A DNA stretch of 64,000 nt from Neptuniibacter sp. CAU 1671 (GTDB lineage: Bacteria > Pseudomonadota > Gammaproteobacteria > Pseudomonadales > Balneatricaceae), in the NCBI RefSeq assembly GCF_029222905.1, contig NZ_JARHUE010000001.1, positions 124,001 through 188,000 on the forward strand. The letters are read 5' to 3'. The notes under the pieces are model-generated. The model made no database searches. It was not told the origin of the DNA and worked only from the letters and a program-made list of their open reading frames with translations. Positions 45,558 through 54,551 of the stretch are shown in pieces (positions within the stretch are counted from its first letter, which is position 1; the number at the start of each line of letters is the position of its first letter). A program made the translations under genes and the position numbers.

Positions 45558-45952
45558 TAAGGTGTTTCCAGAATTCCGGCCGCTGCGGCTGCAATGGCAT
45601 GGTCCTGCTCTGCCGAGCCACCGGATATGCCAATGGCACCGATTAACTGATCGAACTTCTGCAGCGGCAGACCGCCCGGAAAACCGATCAGGCCACCGTT
45701 GGTTTCAGCCATGCCAGTGAGGTTTTCATCGCGCATCAGCTGACCAAACACCCCGGTCGGAATTGGGAATAGCGCTGCGGTTCTGGCTTTTTTAATCGCC
45801 ACATCCACAGAGCCCTGAAAACTGTTATCCATGCGAATAAAACCGGTTAACAGACCGGCACTGTCGGTGACCGCGATACAGACCGTGATCTTAAATTCAG
45901 TGGCCTGCGCCACGGCGGCCTCAATCAGTTGTTCTGCCAGGGCAGCGTTCAT
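45557..45952 (-). CDS. HbpS/GlcG-family small protein
   Basis: 131 aa from the ATG at 45952 (MNAALAEQLIEAAVAQATEF); the longer open frame upstream runs through the activator gene and is rejected. Family signatures: ITVCIAVTDSAGLLTGFIRMD, AIKKARTAALFPIPT and IGAIGISGGSAEQDHAIA. Members bind haem, cobalamin or small cofactors, or appear as companions of aromatic and diol catabolic genes. Overlaps the activator by four bases (ATGA) and the flavin enzyme by one base. Confidence 0.88.
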   Translation of the reverse strand: MNAALAEQLIEAAVAQATEFKITVCIAVTDSAGLLTGFIRMDNSFQGSVDVAIKKARTAALFPIPTGVFGQLMRDENLTGMAETNGGLIGFPGGLPLQKFDQLIGAIGISGGSAEQDHAIAAAAAGILETP

Positions 45953-47628
45953 GCAGTTTGCTCCATTTTTTTCAGTCGATAGGCCAGTGTCGGACGGCTG
46001 ATTCCCAGCACCCGGGCCGCCGATGAGATATTGCCGCGCCCCTGCTCCAGGGCATGTTCGATCAGACGCTCTTCTATGGCGTCCAACGAGCCACATTCCG
46101 CCAGCGCCTGATCAATCCAGTCTGACGCCGGCTGTGGCTCATTAATCGCCGTTGCTTCTATCAGGCGACCCTCAACAGAAACCACCTGACTGAAATCAGA
46201 ATCAAAGCCGGGAAACAGTGATTTGGCACTGATCGCTTCACCATGGTCGGTCAGGATCAGGCCCCGTTCGATCAGGTTTTCCAGTTCCCGGACATTGCCA
46301 GGCCAGGCATATTCGCGCATCGCTTTCTGCGCCATATCACTCAGGCCAGACACCCGTTTGTTGTAATAGGCCTGATACTTTTCCAGAAAGTGTTCAATCA
46401 GCACCGGAATGTCTTCCTGACGCTCACGCAGCGGGGGAATATGGATTGGATATACATTGAGGCGGTAATAGAGATCCGCCCGGAAGCGCCCGGTCTGGAT
46501 CGCCTCTTCCAGCGACTCATTGGTCGCGGCGATGATACGCACATTGACTGCACGGGTCTGGGTATCCCCCACCCGCTCCAGTTCGCCTTCCTGGATAACA
46601 CGTAACAGGGATGCCTGTGCCCGGGGGCTGAGCTCGATCACCTCATCCAGAAAAATGGTGCCACCGTGGGCACGTTCAAATTTACCTTCCCGGGTATGGG
46701 TGGCACCGGTATAAGCGCCCTTGTTGACACCGAACAGCTCCGCCTCAATCAGATCCGGTGGAATCGCCGCGCAGTTAACCGCGACAAAGGGCTGCTCTCT
46801 GCGTTCGCTGGCATTATGAATACCCTGCGCCACCAGCTCTTTACCGACACCGGTTTCACCCAGCAGCAGTACACTGACATCCCCCTCAGCCGCCCGGGTC
46901 GACATGCTACATACATGTCGGTAGCCCGCGGATTTACCCCGCAGGTTGCCGAGTGTGGGTGCTGAATCAACCTTGTGACGCAATACCGAGAGCTGAGACT
47001 GCAACTCATACAGTTCTTCAATGATCGGGCTGCTGACAAAATATTTACGATACTGATCTGCATCCTCCCAGGCGTCTGCCGGACGGCCGACCAGATGACA
47101 GGTCTCATGGCCACAGGCACGGCAGGAAGTTTCTTTGAACAGGATTTCCTGGCCAAGAATGTTGCTGGTAAAAGCACTGGCATGCCCCACCAGACTCCAG
47201 CAGCCGGGTTCGTCGATCAGACCCAGCTCGGTTCTGAACATCTCGGCTTCATAGGATTCAGATAACCGGTACTCCGCGATAAATTCATGCACTGGTTCGA
47301 TATGCAGACGGTCCTGCTCAATGCGCACCATGCCCTTGAGGCTGTCGAGTGCAAAACCGGCTTTCAGCAGTTCAAGTGGGGAGGCATTAGGAAACAGACG
47401 TCGGGCCAGTAGTGCATCTTTCTGGCCAAGGCTGTAGCCAAGGCGCATAAAAAATCCTTTAGCCCGTTCAAGGCCAACGGTTTCTATCACCTCTTTTCGG
47501 AAAGTAGCCAGGGCGGCCATTTGCAGCATGACCATGCGTTGTTCACCGAACCAGACAGTGCCATCCCGTTTCTGAAAACGGATCTGGTGACTCAGGGCAG
47601 GCTCGTCGATGTGCAGGTGGTGACTCAT
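45949..47628 (-). CDS. Sigma-54 activator with XylR_N/V4R sensor, paralogue 3
   Basis: 559 aa. XylR_N region (about 15-120), V4R with Cys169, Cys172 and Cys177 (FKETSCRACGHETC), Walker A GETGVGKE (257-264), GAYTGA (304-309), GTIFLDEV, and a Fis HTH at the end (NISSAARVLGISRPT). It heads a three-gene overlapping unit with the HbpS/GlcG-like and luciferase-like genes. No -24/-12 site was found in the 103 bases upstream, so its own target promoter may lie elsewhere. Sensor residues differ from the DmpR-like protein at 30937, so a different aromatic effector is likely. Confidence 0.92.
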   Translation of the reverse strand: MSHHLHIDEPALSHQIRFQKRDGTVWFGEQRMVMLQMAALATFRKEVIETVGLERAKGFFMRLGYSLGQKDALLARRLFPNASPLELLKAGFALDSLKGMVRIEQDRLHIEPVHEFIAEYRLSESYEAEMFRTELGLIDEPGCWSLVGHASAFTSNILGQEILFKETSCRACGHETCHLVGRPADAWEDADQYRKYFVSSPIIEELYELQSQLSVLRHKVDSAPTLGNLRGKSAGYRHVCSMSTRAAEGDVSVLLLGETGVGKELVAQGIHNASERREQPFVAVNCAAIPPDLIEAELFGVNKGAYTGATHTREGKFERAHGGTIFLDEVIELSPRAQASLLRVIQEGELERVGDTQTRAVNVRIIAATNESLEEAIQTGRFRADLYYRLNVYPIHIPPLRERQEDIPVLIEHFLEKYQAYYNKRVSGLSDMAQKAMREYAWPGNVRELENLIERGLILTDHGEAISAKSLFPGFDSDFSQVVSVEGRLIEATAINEPQPASDWIDQALAECGSLDAIEERLIEHALEQGRGNISSAARVLGISRPTLAYRLKKMEQTA

Positions 47629-47731
47629 TATTATTCCCCCGCGGAGTTAGACGGCCATCAGTCTATTTGATTTCATAAACAGAATTTAGTATCTAAAATG
47701 GAAGTCAAAATCCCATTTATGGAATTGATAA

Positions 47732-48616
47732 ATGAACTATCAGGATCTTTATCTGTTTATTCGCATTATGGACAGGGGCAGCTTCAGCGCTGCAGCGGAC
47801 AGTCTGGGCATGCCGCCCTCTACCCTGAGTCGCCGGATGCAGCAGTTTGAAGAATCGCTGGGGGTTAAATTACTGCATCGCAATCCACGGCATATTGCCC
47901 TGACCGAGGCCGGTGAAAAGTTTTATGCTCGCTGTCAGCCGCTGTTTGATGAGCTGGACACCAGCCTGCAATCCATTGAAGGCGAACTCTCTTCGCCCAC
48001 AGGCCTGCTTAAAATCACCGCGCCGGTCGCACTCGCAACCGAACTGCTGGATGACTGGTTTTTTGAATTTATGCAGCAGTATCCGGGTATTCGACTGCAA
48101 CTGATTCTGAACAACCGCAATATCGACCTGCTTGAGGAGGGTATTGATCTGGCGTTCAGGATTGGCGATATCACCCTGCAGGACTGGGTTCGGCGCCCGC
48201 TGTTTACCTCTCAGTTTCATCTCTGCGCCAGCCCAACATTTATTGAAAGATTTGGCCTGCCCGAACACCCCGGTGAACTAGAACGTTTCCCGCTGATTGT
48301 GACCGCGCGCTCGCCGCAGTGGCAGTTCCGAGATGCCGAGGGCAATCTGGTTCAGTTAACGCCGCAGGGACATCTGCATGTGGATGAGTTACGCACCGCC
48401 GCCAATGCGGTGTTACAGGGTATCGGCCTGGGCAATTTACCGCGGTATGTGATCAAGCAGCATCTGAGCAGTGGGGAACTGATTTCAGTGATGCCTGACT
48501 GGAAACCACTGGGCCGGGAAGTACAGATGCTCTATCCGCACCGAACCTATATGCCGCTGAAGGTGAAACTGCTGGTGGAATTTATTATGGAGAAAACGCG
48601 CAGCCTGAAACTCTAG
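47732..48616 (+). CDS. LysR family regulator
   Basis: 294 aa. N-terminal winged HTH (MNYQDLYLFIRIMDRGSFSA through MPPSTLSRRMQQFEESLGVK), followed by a LysR substrate-binding domain (LSSPTGLLKITAPVALATEL). The sequence is of the DsdC/YafC-like group with the LTEAGEKFY signature. It is divergent from the V4R activator across about 100 bases and convergent with the MocA-like gene. Target unknown; control of the neighbouring flavin-enzyme operon is the simplest guess. Confidence 0.93.
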   Translation: MNYQDLYLFIRIMDRGSFSAAADSLGMPPSTLSRRMQQFEESLGVKLLHRNPRHIALTEAGEKFYARCQPLFDELDTSLQSIEGELSSPTGLLKITAPVALATELLDDWFFEFMQQYPGIRLQLILNNRNIDLLEEGIDLAFRIGDITLQDWVRRPLFTSQFHLCASPTFIERFGLPEHPGELERFPLIVTARSPQWQFRDAEGNLVQLTPQGHLHVDELRTAANAVLQGIGLGNLPRYVIKQHLSSGELISVMPDWKPLGREVQMLYPHRTYMPLKVKLLVEFIMEKTRSLKL

Positions 48617-48618
48617 TG

Positions 48619-49206
48619 TCAGACGGACGCCTGTAAACGCCAGAGGTCCAGATCAGTCTGGGTATCAATATCAATCGCCGCATGTTCAAGCGCAACTGTG
48701 ATGACCGGTTCATCTGGATTATTCAACAGCGACCTGGCCCCCTGATCACCCGTTAACTGTTTCAGTTGGGCAAAATAGCGTTGCGGGAAGATCGCGGGTA
48801 CACCCCGACGACCGGAATATTCAGCACAGACCATGTTTTCCCCGTTGAACTGCTGCAGCAAAGCCTGCAGATCGGCAGAGTGCAGCGCGACCTGATCCGC
48901 CAGCAGCACCAGCAAACCATCATAACGCTCAGCCAGTTCATTCACCGCAAATGCCAGTGAAGCACCCAGTCCCTCATTCCATTGGGGATTGAATAGCAAG
49001 TTGACGCCGGGATGAGACGCTAACAGCGTGCGTATTTCAGCATCCCAGGCACCGGTGACAATATATACAGGGCCCGCGGCAACGCGCTCAGCAGTCGCCA
49101 GCGTATGCTCTAACAAACACCGGCCATTACCTAATGGGGCCAGTAATTTGCAGCCTTCAAAACGGCGGCTTTCACCGGCCGCGAGGATAAGAGTAGCGAT
49201 ACCCAT
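48619..49206 (-). CDS. mocA: Molybdenum cofactor cytidylyltransferase-like (MobA/MocA family)
   Basis: 195 aa from the ATG at 49206, which overlaps the XdhC-like stop by one base; the longer frame is rejected. Nucleotidyltransferase signature LILAAGESRRFEGCKLLAPL near residue 6, and LLVLLADQVALHSADLQALL with the metal Asp. In this context (XdhC plus a molybdo-hydroxylase) the MocA role of adding CMP to molybdopterin is more likely than guanylylation. Confidence 0.88.
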   Translation of the reverse strand: MGIATLILAAGESRRFEGCKLLAPLGNGRCLLEHTLATAERVAAGPVYIVTGAWDAEIRTLLASHPGVNLLFNPQWNEGLGASLAFAVNELAERYDGLLVLLADQVALHSADLQALLQQFNGENMVCAEYSGRRGVPAIFPQRYFAQLKQLTGDQGARSLLNNPDEPVITVALEHAAIDIDTQTDLDLWRLQASV

Positions 49207-50228
49207 CAGCCGGTCAGTATCCCACTGATTGAGTGCCCGGTGCCCTGCTCCAGCATGGCCTGACACTCTGCCAGGATCGACAGTGCGATTGTCTCCGGTA
49301 ACTGACCACCCAGATAAAGCCCTGCGGGTCCGGCAACCGGTGTGCGTAAACGATCAACCGTGACGCCAGCCCGCTCAAGTACCTGCTGTTTACGATTGAC
49401 CGGACCCAGTAAAGCCAGATAGCTGAGTGGATAATCGCCCAGCATGCGCAGCACTTCAGCATCCATGGAGATGTTATGGGTCATCAGTACCGCGGCATGA
49501 ACGGTTTCCTGCCGGGCATACTCGATCAACTCGTGTACTGGCACACTGAGCAGGGTATCTGCTGTGCGGAAATATTCCTTGCGACCATTGGCCGGGCGCG
49601 GGTCCCACACCGTCACCCGCCAACCCAGCTCATGTGCAATGGCGGCCATCGGTCTGGCATCAATGCCGCCCCCTGCAATTAACAGGTGCGGCGGTGGTGT
49701 CACCGGTGTTTTCAGCCAGTTGCCCTGCTCTGTAATCATCAACTCGCCGGACTGGCGGCTGTAGTTCACACAGCTGGAGGGGTTCGCTTCAAAACGTGCT
49801 TGCACCAACCCTTTCTGATCGGGAATGGATTGAAAATAGTGACCACTGCCATGGGCCATCAAACAGCGGTACACCTCTGTCAGTTCCAGATAGTGATTCG
49901 CGGCATAGACCGGCTGCAGCAGAATATGCACGGTTCCGCCACAGCCGATGCCCAACTGAAAGGAGATGTCGTCTTCATCCGTGCCATCGTAGGAGATGGT
50001 GACGGCACGCCCTTCAAGGCTCACTTTGCGGGCATGGCGATGGATATCTGATTCCAGACAGCCACCGCTGAGCATACCCAGTTGCTGACCTTCGCTGCCA
50101 AACAGCATCATCGCACCCGCCTTCCGATAAGCAGGCCCTTCCGTGCGATAAACGGTGCCCAGCACCCAATCGCACTGATCTCGCTGTGGATACCACTGGC
50201 TCAGCAGACCAAGCAGATGATTTGACAT
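49206..50228 (-). CDS. xdhC: XdhC/CoxI family maturation factor
   Basis: 340 aa from the ATG at 50228 (MSNHLLGLLSQWYPQRDQCD); a TTG two codons earlier is unlikely. The N-terminal XdhC_CoxI domain has GAMMLFGSEGQQLGMLSGGCLE and the C-terminal Rossmann domain has LLIAGGGIDARPMAAIAHEL. XdhC binds the molybdenum cofactor, promotes its sulfuration and hands it to the apo-hydroxylase. Located 14 bases after iorB and coupled to the MocA-like gene. Confidence 0.93.
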   Translation of the reverse strand: MSNHLLGLLSQWYPQRDQCDWVLGTVYRTEGPAYRKAGAMMLFGSEGQQLGMLSGGCLESDIHRHARKVSLEGRAVTISYDGTDEDDISFQLGIGCGGTVHILLQPVYAANHYLELTEVYRCLMAHGSGHYFQSIPDQKGLVQARFEANPSSCVNYSRQSGELMITEQGNWLKTPVTPPPHLLIAGGGIDARPMAAIAHELGWRVTVWDPRPANGRKEYFRTADTLLSVPVHELIEYARQETVHAAVLMTHNISMDAEVLRMLGDYPLSYLALLGPVNRKQQVLERAGVTVDRLRTPVAGPAGLYLGGQLPETIALSILAECQAMLEQGTGHSISGILTG

Positions 50229-50242
50229 CAGCAAAGCCCCGG

Positions 50243-52444
50243 TCAGGCCTTAACGGCGTCAGGCTTGATCGGCAGCTGGTAAAACCGCTTACCCGTCGCG
50301 GCTGCCAGTGCATTAGCGACCGCTGGCGCCAATGGCGGCACACCCGGTTCACCCACACCGGTTGGCGGTTCAGCCGACGGCACAATAAACACCTCAACCC
50401 TGAGCATATTATTGATCCGTGCCACCTGATAATTGTGATAGTTGGTCTGATCAACCTTACCGGCCGTCAGGGTGATTTCACTGTTGATCACCGGCCCCAG
50501 ACCAAAGCCGATACAACCTTCCATCTGCGCTTTAATCACATCTGGATTGACGGCAACGCCACAATCCACCGCGCAGACAACACGCTCAACCTTATACTGG
50601 CCATTCGGCTGTACAGACACCTCGGCCACCTGAGCCACATAGGAATGGAACGATTCATGTACCGCCACTCCCCGTCCCCAGCCTTCAGGTAACGGCGCGC
50701 CCCAGTTGGCTTTCTCTGCCGCCAGCTTGAGCACACCCTGCCAGCGCGGGTGTTTTTCCAGTAGCTGCATTCGCAGTTCAACCGGGTCCTGCCCCAGTTG
50801 GCTGGCCAGCTCATCCATAAAGGTTTCAGCGGCAAACGCGGTATGGGTACTACCGACAGAGCGCCACCACTGCACCGGCACCTGTTTTTGGGTGGTGGTG
50901 AGTTCTACCTGCAGATTGGGAATGGCATAAGGCAGATTGGCGGCGCCTTCAACGGAGGTACCATCAATGCCATCTTTAATCAGGAACCCTTCAAAGGCAC
51001 TGCCTGCAACCACGGACTGACCAACAATGTGCTGCTGCCAGGCCACAATTTTGCCCGCTTCATCCAGACCGGCCTGCAGACGGTGCACATAGATAGGACG
51101 GTAATAGCCCGCCAGCATGTCATCCTCCCGGCTCCAGACCAGTTTCACTGGCGTGCCCGGCTGAGTTTTAGCGATGTTTACCGCCTCAATCAGATAATCG
51201 GATTTTGGGTTGGCACGACGACCAAAACTGCCGCCCGCAAACAGCATGTTCATTTTGACCTGTTCGGGTTTGATATTAAGCAACCCGGCGATGGCCATCT
51301 GATCACCAGTATGGAGCTGTTCGCCGTTCCAGATTTCACAGCCCTGATCGGTCACTAACGCAACACAGTTAAGGGGTTCCATGGCTGCATGCGCCAGATA
51401 AGGGAAGGCATAAGTGGCCTCAATCGTCCGGGGTGCTGCAGCCAATGTGGCAGCAACATCACCTTCGGAACGGGCGACCAGTCCTGACTTCAAGGCCAGT
51501 GCTTTGTACTCGGCAATGATTTCATCACTGCCCTGAGTCATGGCTGCAGACTCATCCCACTCAATCTGCAGCAGCTCCCGTGCTTTTTTACCGCGCCAGT
51601 AATCAGACGCCACAACCGCCACGCCTTCCGGAATCTGCACAACGGATTTCACACCTTCGGCTGCCAGCGCTTTACTGGCATCAAAACTTTTTACTGTGGC
51701 GCCAAACCGGGGTGGATGTGCCACCACCGCCGTCAGCATGCCTTCAATCTGAATATCCTGGGTAAAGATCGCCGTGCCGTCGGTTTTGCCCACATCTTTA
51801 CGGGTAACCCGTTTGCCGATCAGTTTAAATTGCGACGGCTCTTTCAGAACCACAGATTCAGCGTCCGGTACAGGCAGTTTTGCTGCCGCGTCTACCAGTT
51901 CACCAAACTGCGCTTGTTTACCGCTGCCCGCATGGCTGACGATACCATTACTGACCCTAATCTCGGAGACTGGCACCTGCCAGCTGTTGGCCGCTGCCTG
52001 CACCAGCATCGCTTTTGCGGTGGCACCGGCTGTGCGCATCTGCATATAGGCATTGGCGATGGCTGAACTGCCACCCGTGCCCTGAAACTCACCCCAGAGC
52101 AGGTTGTTATAGCGTTTTGCGTCCGCCGGTGCCGGTGCAGCATGAATCTGCGCCCAGTCGGCATCCAGCTCTTCAGCCACCAACGTGGCCAGACCGGTAT
52201 AGGCCCCCTGCCCCATCTCCAGATGTTTCATCAGCACCGTGACCTGACTGTCTTTATCGATACTGACAAACGCATTGGGGGCGAAATCACCGGCGCTGTT
52301 TGTGGCAGCAGCTGTTTCACCGGCAAGCGCCATCCGGGTGGAAAAACCCAGGGTCAAACCGGCACCGACGCCGGTCATCAGTTTCAGAAAATCACGACGA
52401 TTGGCCTGCAGAATCGGCTGATCATGAAAATACATACGACGCAT
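50243..52444 (-). CDS. iorB: Molybdopterin-binding subunit of an aldehyde/N-heterocycle oxidoreductase (IorB-like)
   Basis: 733 aa, one-chain fused form typical of isoquinoline 1-oxidoreductase beta. A Tat-type signal (NRRDFLKLMTGVGAGLTLGF) sends it to the periplasm. Seen: MKHLEMGQGAYTGLATLVAEE, GGSFGRRANPKSDY and the C-terminal active-site Glu in GVGEPGVPPLAPAVANAL. It hydroxylates an aldehyde or nitrogen heterocycle and passes electrons to the iron-sulfur subunit upstream. True substrate unknown; IorAB-like proteins are often mis-named after isoquinoline. Confidence 0.92.
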   Translation of the reverse strand: MRRMYFHDQPILQANRRDFLKLMTGVGAGLTLGFSTRMALAGETAAATNSAGDFAPNAFVSIDKDSQVTVLMKHLEMGQGAYTGLATLVAEELDADWAQIHAAPAPADAKRYNNLLWGEFQGTGGSSAIANAYMQMRTAGATAKAMLVQAAANSWQVPVSEIRVSNGIVSHAGSGKQAQFGELVDAAAKLPVPDAESVVLKEPSQFKLIGKRVTRKDVGKTDGTAIFTQDIQIEGMLTAVVAHPPRFGATVKSFDASKALAAEGVKSVVQIPEGVAVVASDYWRGKKARELLQIEWDESAAMTQGSDEIIAEYKALALKSGLVARSEGDVAATLAAAPRTIEATYAFPYLAHAAMEPLNCVALVTDQGCEIWNGEQLHTGDQMAIAGLLNIKPEQVKMNMLFAGGSFGRRANPKSDYLIEAVNIAKTQPGTPVKLVWSREDDMLAGYYRPIYVHRLQAGLDEAGKIVAWQQHIVGQSVVAGSAFEGFLIKDGIDGTSVEGAANLPYAIPNLQVELTTTQKQVPVQWWRSVGSTHTAFAAETFMDELASQLGQDPVELRMQLLEKHPRWQGVLKLAAEKANWGAPLPEGWGRGVAVHESFHSYVAQVAEVSVQPNGQYKVERVVCAVDCGVAVNPDVIKAQMEGCIGFGLGPVINSEITLTAGKVDQTNYHNYQVARINNMLRVEVFIVPSAEPPTGVGEPGVPPLAPAVANALAAATGKRFYQLPIKPDAVKA

Positions 52445-52467
52445 GAAAATATCCCTCTAATCGTGAA

Positions 52468-52926
52468 TTAACTGATCAACTCAGCAGCATGTTTGATGGC
52501 ACTGCGAATCCGCACATAGGTGTTACAGCGGCAGATATTGCCGGACATGGCCGCATCGATGGCCGCATCATCCGGCTGTGGTGTTTTTTCCAGCAGCGCA
52601 ATGGCCGACATGATCTGGCCCGATTGGCAATAACCACACTGGGGTACCTGATGCTCATTCCAGGCCTGCTGAACCGCCTTCGCCACCGGAGAGGCCAGCC
52701 CTTCGATCGTGGTGATTTTTTTGCCTTCGGCAAACTGTGCCGGGGTGGAACAGGACCTGACCGGCTGACCGTCCAGATGCACGGTGCAGGCACCACACAT
52801 CGCCATACCACAACCAAACTTGGTGCCTGTCATCTGCAGGCTGTCTCGGATGATCCATAACAGTGGAGTATCGGGTGTGACGTCAACGGTCTGATCAACA
52901 CCGTTTATATTCAACGTTACCGGCAT
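52468..52926 (-). CDS. iorA: 2Fe-2S subunit of the molybdo-hydroxylase (IorA-like)
   Basis: 152 aa from the ATG at 52926 ([20 protein letters not shown]), preceded by AGGGAG. Two iron-sulfur centres: plant-type Cys in [18 protein letters not shown] and C-terminal [11 protein letters not shown] plus GNICRCNTY. It carries electrons from the molybdenum site of IorB to an external acceptor. First gene of the iorA-iorB-xdhC-mocA unit, divergent from an AraC gene. Confidence 0.95.
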   Translation of the reverse strand: MPVTLNINGVDQTVDVTPDTPLLWIIRDSLQMTGTKFGCGMAMCGACTVHLDGQPVRSCSTPAQFAEGKKITTIEGLASPVAKAVQQAWNEHQVPQCGYCQSGQIMSAIALLEKTPQPDDAAIDAAMSGNICRCNTYVRIRSAIKHAAELIS

Positions 52927-53123
52927 AGTGGGCTCCCTTTTCTGGCGGCAGTGGGGTCTTTGAAGATTGTTAGCTATAAATAGTGGCCGCTTAGCCCGGT
53001 AAGCGTTATCGAAATAGTCCTTTTTGTTTGCACAAAACTCCGAAACAACCACCTGTATGTGTGTAAATTAGCCAACTGATGACATAATTCTCTGAAACCA
53101 TTGCAGACCGTGCGGAGATAAAT

Positions 53124-54005
53124 ATGCCTTTTAAGTCTAAACTGGCGCACTCCATTGACCGTTTCGCACAGGAAGAAGGGGCCAACGAAACACCAATTGA
53201 AGGCCTGAAACTCTACCGGGCACGCAACAATGTGCCACGTCAGCCTGTGGTGTATAAACCCTCCATCTGTGCGCTGGTTCAGGGCCATAAGCGGGTCTAT
53301 CTGGGCGATCAGTGTTACACCTACGACCCCAACCATTACTTGCTCAATTCACTGACCCTGCCCATTGAAGCTGAAGTCAATGACACCAGTCCTGAGCAAC
53401 CCTATCTGGGACTCAGTCTTGAAATAGACACCAGCATGGTCAGCCAGCTGATGCTGCAGATGGATGCCTACAACCCGGCGGTACAACCCGCCAAACGGGA
53501 TAATATTCTGGCGGCAGCCCCTCTCACCAGTCACCTGCTGCACTGTCTGGACCGTCTGGTGGGCATGATTGAATCACCGCAGGATTACGAGATTCTGGGC
53601 GAACACATCAAACGTGAGATTTACTATGAGGTGCTGAAGGGACCGCAGGGCGCTTTATTGCGTAACTGCGTCGCGAATCACGGTGGCGCCGTGCGCATCG
53701 CCTCGGTGATTCATTACATTGAAGCCAATTTTGACCAGACACTGGATATCGACACCATCGCCAGCGTGGCCCAGATGAGCCCGTCGGTGTTACATGAGCA
53801 GTTCAAAGCCTACACCTCGTTTTCGCCGATGCAGTTTGTGAAAAATCTGCGCCTGCACCAGGCACGCACAATGCTCTGCAGTGGCACCAAAGCCAGTGAA
53901 GCCTGTTATAAAGTGGGTTACAGCAGCCCCTCTCAGTTCAGCCGCGAGTTCAAGCGACTGTTTGGCCATTCACCCCGTGATATACAGCTACAGATGGCCA
54001 GCTAA
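53124..54005 (+). CDS. AraC family regulator (AraC_N domain)
   Basis: 293 aa. The N-terminal AraC_N domain is recognisable (VVYKPSICALVQGHKRVYLGD, NHYLLNSLTLPIEAEV), and the C-terminal double HTH by LDIDTIASVAQMSPSVLHEQF and ASEACYKVGYSSPSQFSREFK ending FGHSPRDIQ. It is divergent from the molybdo-hydroxylase operon across about 200 bases and probably controls it. The family often responds to aldehydes, which fits an aldehyde-oxidising neighbour. Confidence 0.93.
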   Translation: MPFKSKLAHSIDRFAQEEGANETPIEGLKLYRARNNVPRQPVVYKPSICALVQGHKRVYLGDQCYTYDPNHYLLNSLTLPIEAEVNDTSPEQPYLGLSLEIDTSMVSQLMLQMDAYNPAVQPAKRDNILAAAPLTSHLLHCLDRLVGMIESPQDYEILGEHIKREIYYEVLKGPQGALLRNCVANHGGAVRIASVIHYIEANFDQTLDIDTIASVAQMSPSVLHEQFKAYTSFSPMQFVKNLRLHQARTMLCSGTKASEACYKVGYSSPSQFSREFKRLFGHSPRDIQLQMAS

Positions 54006-54090
54006 ACCGTTATGCAACTTGCCAATATGACACTCAGCGACTAGACGTTACTAGCATACTAAGCGTGGTTAATAACAATAAAGGTGTCTC

Positions 54091-54513
54091 ATGAAAGCAG
54101 TTTACACAGCCTCGGTTACGTCCAGTGGTGGACGTGAGGGTCGCTCCGTCTCTTCTGATAAGCGTCTCGATATTAAGCTCAGCACGCCCGCAGAAATGGG
54201 GGGTGATGGCGGCCCTGGCACCAATCCGGAACAGCTCTTTGCGGCGGGTTACTCGGCCTGTTTTATCGGTGCGATGAAATATGTCGCCGCTCAGGAAAAA
54301 CTCAAGCTACCCGCTGAACCTGAAATCACCGCCAGCGTCGGCATTGGTGAAAATCCCAAAGGAACCGGTTTTGCGATCTGCGTGACAATGGAGATCAGTG
54401 TGGTGGGAATGGAAACAGAGCTGCTTAAAGATCTGGTGGATAAAGCCCATCAGGTCTGCCCTTACTCCAATGCAACCCGGGACAATATTGATGTTGATCT
54501 GATTCTGGTTTAA
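54091..54513 (+). CDS. ohr: Organic hydroperoxide resistance protein
   Basis: 140 aa OsmC/Ohr thiol peroxidase. Catalytic Cys57 (YSACFIGAMK) and resolving Cys123 (HQVCPYSNATR) are present, with the Ohr-specific NPEQLFAAGYSACF. It reduces organic peroxides with lipoylated partners. RBS AAAGGTG is 7 bases ahead. No OhrR regulator is adjacent. Confidence 0.96.
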   Translation: MKAVYTASVTSSGGREGRSVSSDKRLDIKLSTPAEMGGDGGPGTNPEQLFAAGYSACFIGAMKYVAAQEKLKLPAEPEITASVGIGENPKGTGFAICVTMEISVVGMETELLKDLVDKAHQVCPYSNATRDNIDVDLILV

Positions 54514-54516
54514 ATC

Positions 54517-54539
54517 TGTGCCGGGGCTAACCCGGCACA
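54517..54539. terminator. Hairpin between convergent ohr and methyltransferase genes
   Basis: A 9 bp perfect stem TGTGCCGGG / CCCGGCACA with loop GCTAA just after the ohr stop. T-runs are poor on both sides, so it may be a weak or factor-assisted terminator serving both genes. Confidence 0.65.
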
Positions 54540-54551
54540 TACCTTCTGGGA

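Noticed and set aside
45953-46096. Longer HbpS/GlcG-like protein
   Set aside because: The added residues come from the activator's reading region and do not match the family; the ATGA overlap start is preferred.
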